Assembly (NCBI RefSeq): GCF_024006985.1
Contig: NZ_JAMXIB010000018.1
Span: 1 to 33,999 of the forward strand
Origin: Robiginitalea marina
GTDB taxonomy: Bacteria > Bacteroidota > Bacteroidia > Flavobacteriales > Flavobacteriaceae
DNA: 33,999 nt
Reading direction: 5' to 3'
Position 1 is the stretch's first letter; the number at the start of each line of letters is the position of its first letter. Positions 7,319-16,321 of the stretch are shown in pieces. Below the pieces are notes generated by a model. That model searched no databases, was not told where the DNA came from, and saw only the letters and a program-made list of their open reading frames with translations. The translations under genes and the position numbers were made by a program.

Positions 7319-9136
7319 TCAGGCGTAAATCGCGGCAATTTCCTTTTCGAACTTCCTACGGATTACCCGCCTTTTGAGCTTTAAGGTGGGGGTCAGTTCC
7401 GCTTCGGACCCGTCCTGGTGGATGGGCAGCCAGGGATTGGGCACCAGACGGAATTTCTTGATCTGTTCGATATGGGAGAATTCCGGGTTGAGGCGGTCGA
7501 CGATTTTCTGGTACTTTGAAACCACCTTTTTGTGTTCGATCATCTCCGGGAGGCTCGTCCAGGGGATGCCCTTGTGCTCGCACCAGTTTTTGAGGGCTTC
7601 CTCTGCCGGGACGATCAGGGCCGAAACAAACTTCTGTTGTTCCCCGACTACCATGATCTGTTCCACCAGGAAGTCCTCCCGGAACCGGTTTTCAATGGGG
7701 GCGGGGGCCACGTATTTGCCGCCGGAGGTCTTCAGGAGCTCCTTTTTGCGGTCCGTGATTTTCAGGAATTGCCTGCCATCCGTGCCCGTCACAAACCTGC
7801 CGATATCGCCGGTGCAAAACCAGGTTTTCCCGTCGATTTCCTTAAAGACTTCCGCGGTGGCTTCGGGTTTTTTGTAGTAGCCGAGCATAATATTCGGCCC
7901 ATGGGCGAGGATTTCCCCCTCCCCTTCCCGGTACTCCCCTGAAGAACTGTCGATCTGCAGCTCCACACCGTCCACCACACACCCGACGGTGCCCAGCAGG
8001 GTGCCGTGGGGCTCCATCCGGTTTCCGGTTAGGGTGGGCGCCGTTTCGGTAAGGCCGTAAGCCTCTTTGATGTTGATGCCGGCCCCGCAAAATACCTTCA
8101 GGATTTTTACCGGGCACGGGGCGGCCCCGGTGACCACCATCCGGACATTCCCCCCCAGGGCAGCCCGCCATTTGCTGAAAATCAGCCGGTCTGCCACCTT
8201 CCATTTCAGGCCTTCCACAAAGGAGCGTTTCTGGTCAGGGGCGTAGTCGTCGGTGAGGCTGAGGGCCCAGAAGAACAGCTTTCGTTTGACGCCTTCCAGG
8301 GCAAGCCCTTTGTTGTAGATGGCCTCATAGATTTTTTCCAGCAGGCGGGGGACCGTGGTAAAGGCCACGGGCTGCACGGAGGCCAGGTCGCCCTCCGGGC
8401 CGCTGAGGTTGTCGGTGCCGCAATAATAGACGGAGACCCCTTTGTAGAAATACACAAAAGAAACGGCCCGTTCGTAAATGTGGCACATGGGCAGGAAGCT
8501 GAGCGCTTTTTCACCGGCTTCTATAGCCAACAGGTCGGCGGTTTTCAGCACCACAAACATAATGTTGGCATGGGTGAGCATCACCCCTTTGGGGTTCCCG
8601 GTGGTCCCTGAGGTATAGATAATGGTGGCCAGGTCGTCGGCCTTAATGGCATCCATAACAGGTTTCAGCGCCGCGGTGCCCCCGGGGTCAAAAATGTCCT
8701 TCCAGAAGGGCCGGTCTGGCTGGGGGTCGAAGGTGTAGATTTTGGCCAGCGAGGGGGTATTCTTTTGGGCTGCGGAGAGTTTGTCATACAGGTCGAGCCC
8801 CCCGCAGAAGGCCATTTTTACCTCCGCTTCATTGAGGATATACTCGTATTCCCCCGTACTGATGGTAGGGTAAAGCGGGATGCTGATAAGCCCGGCCATC
8901 TGGATGGCGAAGTCCATCACCAGCCATTCCGGCCGGTTTTTGTAGGCCACCAGGGCCACGGTGTCGCCCGGCTTCAACCCCGATTTCAACAGGCCCGCGG
9001 CAGCCTGTTCCGCTGCAGTCTGCACATCGAGGGAACTGTAGGAAACCCAGTTGCCGTCGCCGTTTCGGGCACTTACGGCTTTGGTGAGGGGCAGGTTTTC
9101 CTGCTGGTGGTAGAGCAAATCGAAAAGGCGGGTCAT
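7319..9136 (-). CDS. AMP-forming long-chain acyl-CoA ligase
   Basis: A 605-residue adenylate-forming enzyme, expected to activate a free carboxylic acid to its CoA thioester with ATP. The AMP-binding motif IIYTSGTTGNPKGVMLTHAN is near residues 165-185; later motifs are AYGLTETAPT, a GDIGRF stretch and the hinge DRKKELLKTSGGKYVAP. The length and overall pattern match the long-chain ligase (FadD15-like) group. A TTG-initiated extension to 9199 would overlap the upstream gene, so I use the ATG at 9136, 34 bp after the MaoC stop. It is last in the eleven-gene acyl-CoA cluster and probably supplies its CoA substrate. Chain-length preference cannot be read from sequence. Confidence 0.93.
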   Translation of the reverse strand: MTRLFDLLYHQQENLPLTKAVSARNGDGNWVSYSSLDVQTAAEQAAAGLLKSGLKPGDTVALVAYKNRPEWLVMDFAIQMAGLISIPLYPTISTGEYEYILNEAEVKMAFCGGLDLYDKLSAAQKNTPSLAKIYTFDPQPDRPFWKDIFDPGGTAALKPVMDAIKADDLATIIYTSGTTGNPKGVMLTHANIMFVVLKTADLLAIEAGEKALSFLPMCHIYERAVSFVYFYKGVSVYYCGTDNLSGPEGDLASVQPVAFTTVPRLLEKIYEAIYNKGLALEGVKRKLFFWALSLTDDYAPDQKRSFVEGLKWKVADRLIFSKWRAALGGNVRMVVTGAAPCPVKILKVFCGAGINIKEAYGLTETAPTLTGNRMEPHGTLLGTVGCVVDGVELQIDSSSGEYREGEGEILAHGPNIMLGYYKKPEATAEVFKEIDGKTWFCTGDIGRFVTGTDGRQFLKITDRKKELLKTSGGKYVAPAPIENRFREDFLVEQIMVVGEQQKFVSALIVPAEEALKNWCEHKGIPWTSLPEMIEHKKVVSKYQKIVDRLNPEFSHIEQIKKFRLVPNPWLPIHQDGSEAELTPTLKLKRRVIRRKFEKEIAAIYA

Positions 9137-9160
9137 AAGGAGTTGGTTTTTAGCGGTTTT

Positions 9161-9167
9161 TAAGATA
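9161..9167 (-). promoter_or_regulatory. Internal promoter candidate before the acyl-CoA ligase
   Basis: TATCTTA on the minus strand, 24 nt before the ligase ATG, has the same spacing to the start codon as the TATCTTG elements before the DUF6090 genes. No good TTG lies at the expected -33 distance. If active, it would allow ligase expression separately from the cluster. Confidence 0.3.
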
Positions 9168-9170
9168 CAA

Positions 9171-9656
9171 TTAAATTGAATCTCTCTGCCCCCCTGCAAA
9201 CATCAGGCTCACAAATTCAGCCACACAGGCAGGCTTGGGGCTGTGCTCCAACTCCAGGATGCAATTCCAGGTGACCCTGACCCCTTCCTCCCCGTAAGGT
9301 TCCACCCCGGCCACCCGGGCCCGTAAGCGGACCCGGCTCCCCGAGGGCACCGGGCTGGGGAAGCGCACCTTGTTCAGGCCGTAATTGACGCCCATAGTGG
9401 CAGATTCCACCGCAATCAGGTCGCCCAGCAGGCCCGACAGGAGGGAAAGGGTTAGGAACCCGTGGGCCACGGTAGTCCCGAAGGGGGAATGCAGCCGGGC
9501 TTTTTCCGCATCGGTATGGATCCACTGATCGTCGCCGGTGGCCCGGGCAAAGGCGTCGATCATTGCCTGTGTCACCGCCACCCAGTCGCCTTCCGGGAGG
9601 TCTTTGCCTTCCAGGGCACGAAGGGCGCTAAAGTCATGTAGCTGTAATTTTGCCAT
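9171..9656 (-). CDS. MaoC-family enoyl-CoA hydratase
   Basis: A 161-residue single hot-dog-fold hydratase of the MaoC/PhaJ type. The hydratase-2 motif is visible as ATGDDQWIHTD around residues 39-49, giving the Asp (42 or 43) and His47 of the active site; SPFGTTVAHGFLTLSLLSGL follows, typical of the family. It should hydrate trans-2-enoyl-CoA to (R)-3-hydroxyacyl-CoA. It lies 9 bp downstream of the FabG-like reductase, which could oxidise that (R)-alcohol, so the pair forms a plausible hydration/oxidation step. Confidence 0.9.
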   Translation of the reverse strand: MAKLQLHDFSALRALEGKDLPEGDWVAVTQAMIDAFARATGDDQWIHTDAEKARLHSPFGTTVAHGFLTLSLLSGLLGDLIAVESATMGVNYGLNKVRFPSPVPSGSRVRLRARVAGVEPYGEEGVRVTWNCILELEHSPKPACVAEFVSLMFAGGQRDSI

Positions 9657-9665
9657 CTCCCTGGT

Positions 9666-10403
9666 TTAACGTGCGGTTCCCCCGTCAATGGTCAGGCATA
9701 TGCCGGAAACAAACCGCGCCTCATCGGAGGCGAGGTACAGGTAGCCGTAGGCGATATCGATGGGCTGGGCAACGGTCCCCAGGGGGATCGCTTTTTTGAT
9801 CGCCTCGAAATGCGCCTCGGGGATCTGCTGCACCATTTCAGTCATGGTGAACCCGGGGGCCACGGCATTGGCTGTGATGCCATATTTGCCGAGTTCCATG
9901 GTCCAGGTCTTGGCCATGGCGATAACCCCGGCTTTGGTGGCCGCATAATTCGTCTGCCCGAAGTTCCCCCTCAGGCCCACATTGGAGGCCGCGCTTACGA
10001 TGCGGCCATACTGCTGGGCCTTCATGTAGGGCACAGCCGCCTGGGTGCAGGTAAAGACCCCTTTTAAATTCACGTCCACCACGGCGTCCCATTCTTCCTC
10101 GCTCATTTTTTCGAGGGTCCGGTCGCGGGTAATGCCCGCATTGTTGATCAGGATGTCGAGGCGGCCATAGGTTTGGTGGACGTGCTTAAAAAGCGCCTCC
10201 ACCCCCGCCCGGTCGGTTACCGAAACCGAATGGAATTCCGCGGTGCCCCCGGCCTTGCGGATCCCTTCGGCCACCTGCCGGCCCTCGGGCAGCAGGTCCA
10301 TTACGATGACCGTGGCGCCTTCCCGGGCGAAAAGTTCGGCAATGGCCTGCCCGATGCCCCGGGCCCCCCCGGTCACCACGGCAATTTTGTCTTTGAGTCT
10401 CAT
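9666..10403 (-). CDS. SDR oxidoreductase, FabG-like
   Basis: A 245-residue classical short-chain dehydrogenase/reductase. The cofactor motif TGGARGIG is at 11-18, NNAG follows in DILINNAGITRD, and the catalytic Tyr-Lys pair lies in NYAATKAG. The pattern is close to 3-oxoacyl-ACP/CoA reductases (FabG). I use the ATG at 10403; a TTG two codons upstream is possible. In this cluster it more likely interconverts 3-hydroxyacyl- and 3-oxoacyl-CoA than makes fatty acids (context inference). Confidence 0.9.
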   Translation of the reverse strand: MRLKDKIAVVTGGARGIGQAIAELFAREGATVIVMDLLPEGRQVAEGIRKAGGTAEFHSVSVTDRAGVEALFKHVHQTYGRLDILINNAGITRDRTLEKMSEEEWDAVVDVNLKGVFTCTQAAVPYMKAQQYGRIVSAASNVGLRGNFGQTNYAATKAGVIAMAKTWTMELGKYGITANAVAPGFTMTEMVQQIPEAHFEAIKKAIPLGTVAQPIDIAYGYLYLASDEARFVSGICLTIDGGTAR

Positions 10404-10456
10404 AGGCAATAGTTCTGTTTACGTTGCTTTTTTATTTGATCGGTCCGGGGCGGGGT

Positions 10457-11434
10457 TCAGCCCACCTGTACTACGACCTTCCCCTTAACTTCCCGCTGCA
10501 TCAGCGCTTCAATGGCTTTGGGCGCGTCTTCCAGGGCGAATACCTCGTGGAGGTGGGGCGAAAGCTTCCCACCGGCATACCAGGCCATCAACTCCCTGGT
10601 GTTGGCGAGGTTTTCCCCGGGGTGGGTCATGGCAAATTGTCCCCAGAACACCCCCACCAGGGAAGCCCCTTTGAGCAGGGGCAGGTTCAGGGGGATTTTC
10701 GGGATTTCCCCGGCGGCAAACCCTACGACCAGCAGCCGCCCGCCCCAGGCGATGGCCCGGAACGCGGGCTCGCTGTACGGGCCGCCCACCGGGTCGAGGA
10801 CCACGTCCACGCCCCTGGACCCCGTGAGTTCCTTAAGGGCCGTTTTCAGGTCGGTTTCGGTGTATTGCACGGTATGGTCGGCCCCGTATTCCCTGCAAAG
10901 GGCGAGCTTTTCGGGGGTGGAGGCGGCGGCGATCACCGTGGCGCCCATGCGTTTGCCGAGTTCCACGGCGGCCAGGCCCACCCCTCCCGAAGCGCCCAGC
11001 ACCAGCAGGGTTTCCCCCGGTTTCAGGTGCCCGCGGTCTTTCAGGGCGTGGTAGGCGGTGCCGTAGGCCATCATAAAGGAAGCGGCCACTGGGAAATCCA
11101 TCTCCGGGGGCTTTGGAAAGCACGCCCCGGCCGGGACGAGCACTTCCTCCGCCAGGCCGCCATGGGCCACAAACCCAATCACGGCGTCCCCCGGCCCTAC
11201 GTGCCGTACCCCGGCCCCAACGGCCCTGACCACACCCGCCACGTCGCTGCCGGGGGTGAAGGGGAGCTCCGGCTTAATCTGGTACAAACCCCGGATGATG
11301 AGGGTGTCGGGAAAATTGATCCCGCAGGCCTTTACCTGCACCAACACCTCGTTTTCCCCGGGCCGGAGGTCGGCCACAGTTTCCAGGACCAGGCCCGAAG
11401 GGGGGCCGTATGCATTGCATCGAATGGCTTTCAT
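10457..11434 (-). CDS. Quinone oxidoreductase-like MDR enzyme (NADPH)
   Basis: A 325-residue medium-chain dehydrogenase/reductase without zinc ligands. It starts MKAIRCNAYG, has the NFPDTLIIRGLY segment usual in the quinone oxidoreductase branch, and the nucleotide-binding GASGGVG at 147-153. Such enzymes reduce quinones or the C=C bond of enones or enoyl-CoAs with NADPH. It starts 6 bp after the preceding CurA-like gene, so the two are co-transcribed. Its position suggests reduction or salvage of an unsaturated acyl intermediate, but the substrate is unknown. Confidence 0.9.
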   Translation of the reverse strand: MKAIRCNAYGPPSGLVLETVADLRPGENEVLVQVKACGINFPDTLIIRGLYQIKPELPFTPGSDVAGVVRAVGAGVRHVGPGDAVIGFVAHGGLAEEVLVPAGACFPKPPEMDFPVAASFMMAYGTAYHALKDRGHLKPGETLLVLGASGGVGLAAVELGKRMGATVIAAASTPEKLALCREYGADHTVQYTETDLKTALKELTGSRGVDVVLDPVGGPYSEPAFRAIAWGGRLLVVGFAAGEIPKIPLNLPLLKGASLVGVFWGQFAMTHPGENLANTRELMAWYAGGKLSPHLHEVFALEDAPKAIEALMQREVKGKVVVQVG

Positions 11435-11440
11435 AGCGGC

Positions 11441-12454
11441 TTATTCATCGAGTACTTTCAGCACCAGTTTCCCCATTTTATCGCCGGTAAACAGCCGGTT
11501 GAAGGTCTCCGGGAAGTTTTCGATCCCCTCGTACACGCTTTCGCGGCTTTTGAGTTTGCCGGCAGCGAGCCAGCCGCCCATTTCCCGGGCAGCTTCGCCG
11601 TACCGGTGGGCCCAGTCAAAAACGACCATCCCCTGCATGGTGGCGCGGTTGACCAAAAGGGACAAATAATTGGACGGGCCTTTGACGGCCGTTTTGTTGT
11701 TGTACTGTGAAATGGCCCCGCAGATCACCACCCGGGCGTGCTTGCGCAGGCGGGCCAGGGCGTAGTCGAGGATGGGCACGCCCACATTGTCAAAATACAC
11801 ATCGATGCCCTTAGGGCAGGTTTCCTTCAGCCGCTCCCGCACGTCCTCGTTCTTGTAGTCGATGGCGTGGTCGAACCCGAGTTCCTCCACCAAATAGCGG
11901 CACTTGTCGGGGCCTCCGGCAATCCCCGTAACCGTGCACCCCTTTATTTTGGCGATTTGCCCGACAACGCTGCCCACGGCCCCGGCCGCCCCGGAAACCA
12001 CCACCACATCGCCTTCCTTTATTTTACCCACCTCGAGGATGCCGAAATAGGCCGTCATCCCGGGCATGCCCAGGGTGCCCAAATACGTGGGCAGGGGTGC
12101 AAAAGCAGGGTCTACTTTATGCCAGCCTTTTCCGTCGGCGACCGCGTATTGCTGTACGCCCCCCCCGCCGGCGACAAAATCGCCAACGGCAAACCCCGGC
12201 AGGTTTTTCACGGCCACGACCTCCCCAACCGAACCGGCGCGCATGACCGACCCGAGCGCCATGGGCTCGATATACGATTTGCCTTCATTCATCCACCCGC
12301 GCATGGCCGGGTCGAGGGAGACGTAGTGCTGGCGGATCAGCATTTGCCCCTCTGAAATTTCGGGGATCGGGGCGGTTTCCAAAGACCAGGTACCGGCGTC
12401 TGCGGCCCCCGCGGGGCGCTTTACGAACAGGAGTTGTTTATTCATTTTTGTCAT
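11441..12454 (-). CDS. NADP-dependent oxidoreductase, CurA/leukotriene B4 dehydrogenase-like
   Basis: A 337-residue MDR protein of the CurA / prostaglandin reductase group, recognised by the start MNKQLLFVKRPAG, the DPAMRGWMNEGKSY segment, GAAGAVGSVVGQIAKIKG for NADPH binding, and DVYFDNVG. These enzymes reduce the double bond of alpha,beta-unsaturated ketones, aldehydes or related enones. The ATG at 12454 overlaps the upstream isomerase stop by 4 nt (ATGA), favouring translational coupling; ATG 12445 is the alternative and gives the more family-like N-terminus. A longer start to 12520 would run into the upstream gene. Confidence 0.9.
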   Translation of the reverse strand: MTKMNKQLLFVKRPAGAADAGTWSLETAPIPEISEGQMLIRQHYVSLDPAMRGWMNEGKSYIEPMALGSVMRAGSVGEVVAVKNLPGFAVGDFVAGGGGVQQYAVADGKGWHKVDPAFAPLPTYLGTLGMPGMTAYFGILEVGKIKEGDVVVVSGAAGAVGSVVGQIAKIKGCTVTGIAGGPDKCRYLVEELGFDHAIDYKNEDVRERLKETCPKGIDVYFDNVGVPILDYALARLRKHARVVICGAISQYNNKTAVKGPSNYLSLLVNRATMQGMVVFDWAHRYGEAAREMGGWLAAGKLKSRESVYEGIENFPETFNRLFTGDKMGKLVLKVLDE

Positions 12455-13224
12455 GTGTTCTTTTTGTTTGAAAAACTTTGTACATAGGCCTCCATCTTCC
12501 TGCGGATTTCGGGTTTCCACCAGAGGGCGGCGGCTTCTTTAAGGGACAGGGAGGCATCGGGGTCGAGCCGGTCGAGCCAGGCTTTTCGCACCTTCTTTTT
12601 GGTGTTTGCCCAGATTTCCGGGTCGGCCTTCAGATACAGCTGCATCTGGGTTTCTGCCCGCTCCAGGACGCCTTCCAGGGGCACCAGCGCATCTACCAGC
12701 CCGGCCGACAGGGCCTCCGGGCCGGAGAGCAATTTCCCTTCCAGGAGGTAACGGCTCGCCAGGCCTTCGCCCATCCAGAAGGCATAGGCTTCGATGAGGT
12801 TTTGGGAGATCTGTATGTTGACTGCCACTTCATTCAACCCGATGGTATAGGCATCCCCCTCGGCCATATAGCGGTTATCGCAGGCAATGGCCAAAACGCA
12901 CCCCCCGGCCGGGGAGTGGCCGGTGATGGCGGAGATCAGGGGTTTTGGGAATCGGGCCAACTGCACGTACAGGGCGCCAAAGGCTTCAAAGAAATCGGAG
13001 ATCTGCTGCGGGTCGTACCCGATGAGTTCGATCAGGTCGAGCCCGGCGGAAAAATAGTGGGGCTTCCCGGCCAGGATCACCCCCCGTACCGAAGGGTCGC
13101 TTTCCAGGACGCGGAAGGCCTCCCGGAGCTCTGTGACCATGGCGGCATTGAGGGCGTTTACCTTTCCCCGGTCCATTTGGAGGATGGTGTAGCCGGGGTG
13201 GTCGATGCGCTTCAGGGTCTGCAT
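12451..13224 (-). CDS. Enoyl-CoA hydratase/isomerase family, ECI1-like
   Basis: A 257-residue crotonase-fold protein. The oxyanion-hole segments are KPHYFSAGLDL and GHSPAGGCVLAIACDNRY. The stretch AYTIGLNEVAVNI resembles the active-site IGLNE of mitochondrial delta3,delta2-enoyl-CoA isomerase (ECI1) rather than the two-glutamate hydratase site with its GGTQ loop; the SPAGGC run is also ECI1-like (from memory). I therefore favour an isomerase moving a 3-double bond to position 2, which a route through 3-enoyl-CoA would need. A hydratase is the alternative. Confidence 0.85.
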   Translation of the reverse strand: MQTLKRIDHPGYTILQMDRGKVNALNAAMVTELREAFRVLESDPSVRGVILAGKPHYFSAGLDLIELIGYDPQQISDFFEAFGALYVQLARFPKPLISAITGHSPAGGCVLAIACDNRYMAEGDAYTIGLNEVAVNIQISQNLIEAYAFWMGEGLASRYLLEGKLLSGPEALSAGLVDALVPLEGVLERAETQMQLYLKADPEIWANTKKKVRKAWLDRLDPDASLSLKEAAALWWKPEIRRKMEAYVQSFSNKKNT

Positions 13225-13242
13225 GGGAGTTCTGTGTTAAGG

Positions 13243-14001
13243 TTAAATCAGGGAGGTCCCCCCGTCGAGGACCAGGGTTTGCCCTGTGATGAATTTGGCC
13301 TGGTCGGAGGCGAGCCAGGCGATGGCTTCGGCAATTTCTCCGGCTTCCCCGAAACGGTCCATGGGGATGAGCCGCCTGAGGGTTTCCTCCATCTCGGGGC
13401 GGAAGCCCAGCAGCCGGTCGAGCAGGGGGGTTTTTGTATAGCCGGGGCAGACGGCGTTAATGCGGATGTTGTCGCGCCCGTATTCCAGGGCCGCCGATTT
13501 GGTCATCCCGATCACCGCAAATTTGCTGGCGCTGTATGAGAGGTTGTACCCCGAGGGCTTCAGGCCGGCCAGGGAGGCGACGTTTACGATGGAGCCATGG
13601 CCCTGTGCCATCATCTGCCGCAAGGCGGCCTGCATGGTGTAGAAGACGCCCGTCTGGTTCACGGCGATCACGTTGTGCCAGTCGTCGTGGGTGTGTTCGG
13701 CGGTCTTGCGCTGCTCCTTCCCCCCGATGCCCGCATTGCTGACCACAATGTCGATGCTGCCGTAGGCCTGCGCGGCCGCGTCGAAAAAGGCGTCTACCTG
13801 GTCGCTCCGGGTAACATCCACGGCCTGTGCAAAGGCTGTGCCGCCAGAGGCGTTCAGTTCCCCCACCAGGGCTTCCAGGGCCCCCACATCGATATCCGAT
13901 GCGGCGATGCGGGCCCCCAGGCCCGCCATGTGCCGGGCCGTGGCCGCCCCGATGCCGCTGGCCGCCCCTGTGATCAGTACGGTTTTGTTTTTCAGGTCCA
14001 T
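13243..14001 (-). CDS. SDR family oxidoreductase
   Basis: A 252-residue classical SDR with TGAASGIG at 11-18, a slightly altered SNAG motif in IVVSNAGIGG (usually NNAG), and YSASKFAV carrying the catalytic Tyr and Lys. The C-terminus ITGQTLVLDGG is typical. Its ATG overlaps the stop codon of the upstream kinase by one base (TAATG), so kinase and SDR are coupled. By analogy with LvaD, which makes the 4-hydroxyacyl-CoA for the kinase, it could be a 4-oxoacyl-CoA reductase; that role is inference. Confidence 0.9.
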   Translation of the reverse strand: MDLKNKTVLITGAASGIGAATARHMAGLGARIAASDIDVGALEALVGELNASGGTAFAQAVDVTRSDQVDAFFDAAAQAYGSIDIVVSNAGIGGKEQRKTAEHTHDDWHNVIAVNQTGVFYTMQAALRQMMAQGHGSIVNVASLAGLKPSGYNLSYSASKFAVIGMTKSAALEYGRDNIRINAVCPGYTKTPLLDRLLGFRPEMEETLRRLIPMDRFGEAGEIAEAIAWLASDQAKFITGQTLVLDGGTSLI

Positions 14002-15080
14002 TAGTGTAAATCGTCTATCTGGTTTTTTTCAATGGCCCTCCATGCCGCGTCGCAGCAAAGGGCCGAGGCCTTGTTCAATGTTGCAAACCGGGGGTCGGCC
14101 GTATGGCCGTGCACATACCGGAAATAGATCTGCTGGGCGATCACCGCCACCTTAAAGAGGCCGTAGGCGTAATAAAAGGTGAGGTGGGCAACGTCCCGGC
14201 CGCTTTTGGCGGCATAGGCCTCCACCACCTCAGAGCGACGCGGGTTCCCTGGCAGGACGGTGGGGGAGGGCAGCCCCAGTTTCATAAACTCCGGGTCTGA
14301 GGCCGTGGTCCAGTACCCCAGGGAGGTCCCCAGGTCCATCAGGGGGTCGCCCAGGGTACACATTTCCCAGTCGAGGATGGCTGCTACGGCAGTCCAGGTG
14401 GTGTCGGCAAACACGAGGTTGTCGTATTTGTAGTCGTTGTGGATCAGGCTGTGCTGGTAGGTTTTGGGCTGGTGCGCCTGCATCCAGGCCATCACCTTTT
14501 CCGCGGAGGGGACGGTATCCGTGGCGGCGGCCAGGTATTGCTTCCCCCAGTTGGTCACCTGCCGTTCCACGTAGCCTTCCGGCCGGCCCAGGGTTTCCAG
14601 GCCAGCCTCCCGGTAATCGATCTGGTGGAGGGCCGCGAAGGTGTCGAGCCAGGTGTTTGCAATGGTTTCAAATGCTTCCGGGGCCAGGTTCCTCTGTTGT
14701 GCCTCCCTGGCGGAAAGGATAATCCCATCCACCTTTTCCATGAGGTAAAAGGGGGCGCCCAGTACCTGCGGGTCGTCTGAAAACACATAAACTTCCGGCG
14801 TTTGTGGGAACACCGGGTGGAGCTTTTGGAGCACTTCGTATTCCCTCCCCATATCGTGGCCCCGTTTCGGGGCGGCCACCGGCGGGCGGCGAAGCACATA
14901 TTGCTTCCCCTCGAATTCCAGCAGGTACGTGAGGTTCGAATACCCGTTCTTAAACTGACGCACCTCCAGCGGGCTGTCGGCATCCCGGAGCAACCCTGCC
15001 CCCAACAGGAATTTCCTCAATGGGGCTTCGGGCAATTCTTCCCCGGGCCGCACCGGGCGGGTGGACGGGTCTTCAATCAT
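14001..15080 (-). CDS. APH-family phosphotransferase, ACAD10/11- or LvaA-like acyl-CoA kinase
   Basis: A 359-residue aminoglycoside-phosphotransferase-fold kinase. The catalytic loop HNDYKYDN lies at 214-221 (Asp216, Asn221) and the metal-binding Asp is in ILDWE at about 237. An N-terminal [11 protein letters not shown] and YVLRRPP (lysine-equivalent strand) are typical of the branch found in the N-terminal half of eukaryotic ACAD10/11. Related kinases phosphorylate the 4-hydroxyl of 4-hydroxyacyl-CoA. Its start overlaps the stop of the ACAD10/11-type dehydrogenase by 8 nt (ATGATTGA), so the two parts that are fused in animals are here adjacent coupled genes. An antibiotic-modifying role is unlikely in this context. 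Confidence 0.88.
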   Translation of the reverse strand: MIEDPSTRPVRPGEELPEAPLRKFLLGAGLLRDADSPLEVRQFKNGYSNLTYLLEFEGKQYVLRRPPVAAPKRGHDMGREYEVLQKLHPVFPQTPEVYVFSDDPQVLGAPFYLMEKVDGIILSAREAQQRNLAPEAFETIANTWLDTFAALHQIDYREAGLETLGRPEGYVERQVTNWGKQYLAAATDTVPSAEKVMAWMQAHQPKTYQHSLIHNDYKYDNLVFADTTWTAVAAILDWEMCTLGDPLMDLGTSLGYWTTASDPEFMKLGLPSPTVLPGNPRRSEVVEAYAAKSGRDVAHLTFYYAYGLFKVAVIAQQIYFRYVHGHTADPRFATLNKASALCCDAAWRAIEKNQIDDLH

Positions 15081-16296
15081 GGGCTGCGGTGTATTTTCGG
15101 ATCGTGGCTTTCCCGAGCTGGCTCATGTGGACCTCGTCGGGCCCGTCTGCCAGGCGCAAACTCCGGGCGGCGGCGTAATAATGGGCCAGGGGCGTGTCGG
15201 CGCTCACGCCCAGGCCACCCATAATCTGAATGGCGCGGTCAATCACCGTGCAGGCCATGGAGGGGACTACGATCTTGATCATGGCAATCAGGTCCCTGGC
15301 CCCTTTGCTGCCCACGCGGTCGATTTTGTCCGCGGCGCTGAGCACCAGCAGCCGGGCCTGTTCGATTTCGCAGGCCGAGCGGGCGACCTCCTGCCGGATG
15401 CTCGAATAGGTGTCCAGCGTCCGGCCAAACGGGCTGCGCGAAATGGCGCGCTCCGACATCAGCTCCAGGGCGCGCTGGGCCATGCCGATCAGGCGCATGC
15501 AGTGGTGGATGCGGCCCGGGCCCAGGCGGCCCTGGGCGATTTCAAACCCCCTGCCTTCGCCCAAAATCAGGTTTGCCTTGGGCACGCGCACCGATTCCAG
15601 GACAATTTCGGCATGTCCTTCCGGGGAGTCGAGGTACCCGAAAACACTGAGGGGCCTGATGATGGTCAGGCCCGGTGCGTCCATGGGTACCAGCACCATG
15701 CTGTGCTGCTGGTGCCGGGGCGCCCCGAAATCGGTCTTGCCCATTACGATGGCAATTTTGCAGTCGGGGTCCATGGCCCCGGAAGACCACCATTTTCGCC
15801 CGGTGACCAGGTAGTCGCCCCCATCCGCGGTGATGGAGGTCTCCATATTGGTCGCGTCCGAAGAGGCCACCCCGGGTTCGGTCATCAGGAAGGCCGACCG
15901 GATCTTCCCTTCCAGCAGGGGGGCGAGCCAGGCTTCCTGCTGCCCCGGGCTCCCGTACCGCGCGAGTACTTCCATGTTCCCGGTATCGGGCGGGCTGCAG
16001 TTAAAGACTTCCGAAGCCCAGCGCGTACGCCCCATCAGCTCGGCCAGGGGGGCGTATTCCAGGTTGGTCAGCCCGGGGCTGAATTCGCCATAGTCGAGGG
16101 GCAGGAAGAGGTTCCAGAGCCCCGCTTCCCTGGCAGCGGCTTTCAGGGCCTCCAGCCCGGGCCACTTTTTCCAGAGGTTGGCGGGGTCGCGGTGGAAGGC
16201 TTCCACCTCCGCATCTACCGGGAGGACATGCATTTCCAGGAAGCGGCCCAACCGCTCCTGCAGTTCCCTGGATTTCTCGCTGGCTTCAAAATTCAT
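15073..16296 (-). CDS. Acyl-CoA dehydrogenase, ACAD10/11- or LvaC-type
   Basis: A 407-residue FAD enzyme of the acyl-CoA dehydrogenase fold, with the flavin/substrate motif [15 protein letters not shown] and a [10 protein letters not shown] helix. At the C-terminus [11 protein letters not shown] replaces the usual YEGT segment, putting Asp (about residue 384) where ordinary dehydrogenases have their catalytic Glu. I recall the same DGPDEVH signature in human ACAD10/11. That group converts 4-phosphoacyl-CoA to enoyl-CoA rather than performing simple alpha,beta-dehydrogenation. The ATG at 16296 is preferred: it gives a normal N-terminus ([16 protein letters not shown]) and clears the upstream gene by 25 bp. 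It is coupled to the downstream kinase. Confidence 0.9.
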   Translation of the reverse strand: MNFEASEKSRELQERLGRFLEMHVLPVDAEVEAFHRDPANLWKKWPGLEALKAAAREAGLWNLFLPLDYGEFSPGLTNLEYAPLAELMGRTRWASEVFNCSPPDTGNMEVLARYGSPGQQEAWLAPLLEGKIRSAFLMTEPGVASSDATNMETSITADGGDYLVTGRKWWSSGAMDPDCKIAIVMGKTDFGAPRHQQHSMVLVPMDAPGLTIIRPLSVFGYLDSPEGHAEIVLESVRVPKANLILGEGRGFEIAQGRLGPGRIHHCMRLIGMAQRALELMSERAISRSPFGRTLDTYSSIRQEVARSACEIEQARLLVLSAADKIDRVGSKGARDLIAMIKIVVPSMACTVIDRAIQIMGGLGVSADTPLAHYYAAARSLRLADGPDEVHMSQLGKATIRKYTAAHD

Positions 16297-16321
16297 AACC
16301 CTTGTTTCTGGTTCGTTGCAT

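Noticed and set aside
10424-11710. Plus-strand open frame (428 codons) across the two MDR oxidoreductase genes
   Set aside because: Antisense to two well-supported genes, crosses their junction, and encodes no known motif.
14001-15080. Aminoglycoside resistance gene
   Set aside because: APH fold only; the coupling to an ACAD10/11-type enzyme and the lipid-gene context point to acyl-CoA phosphorylation.
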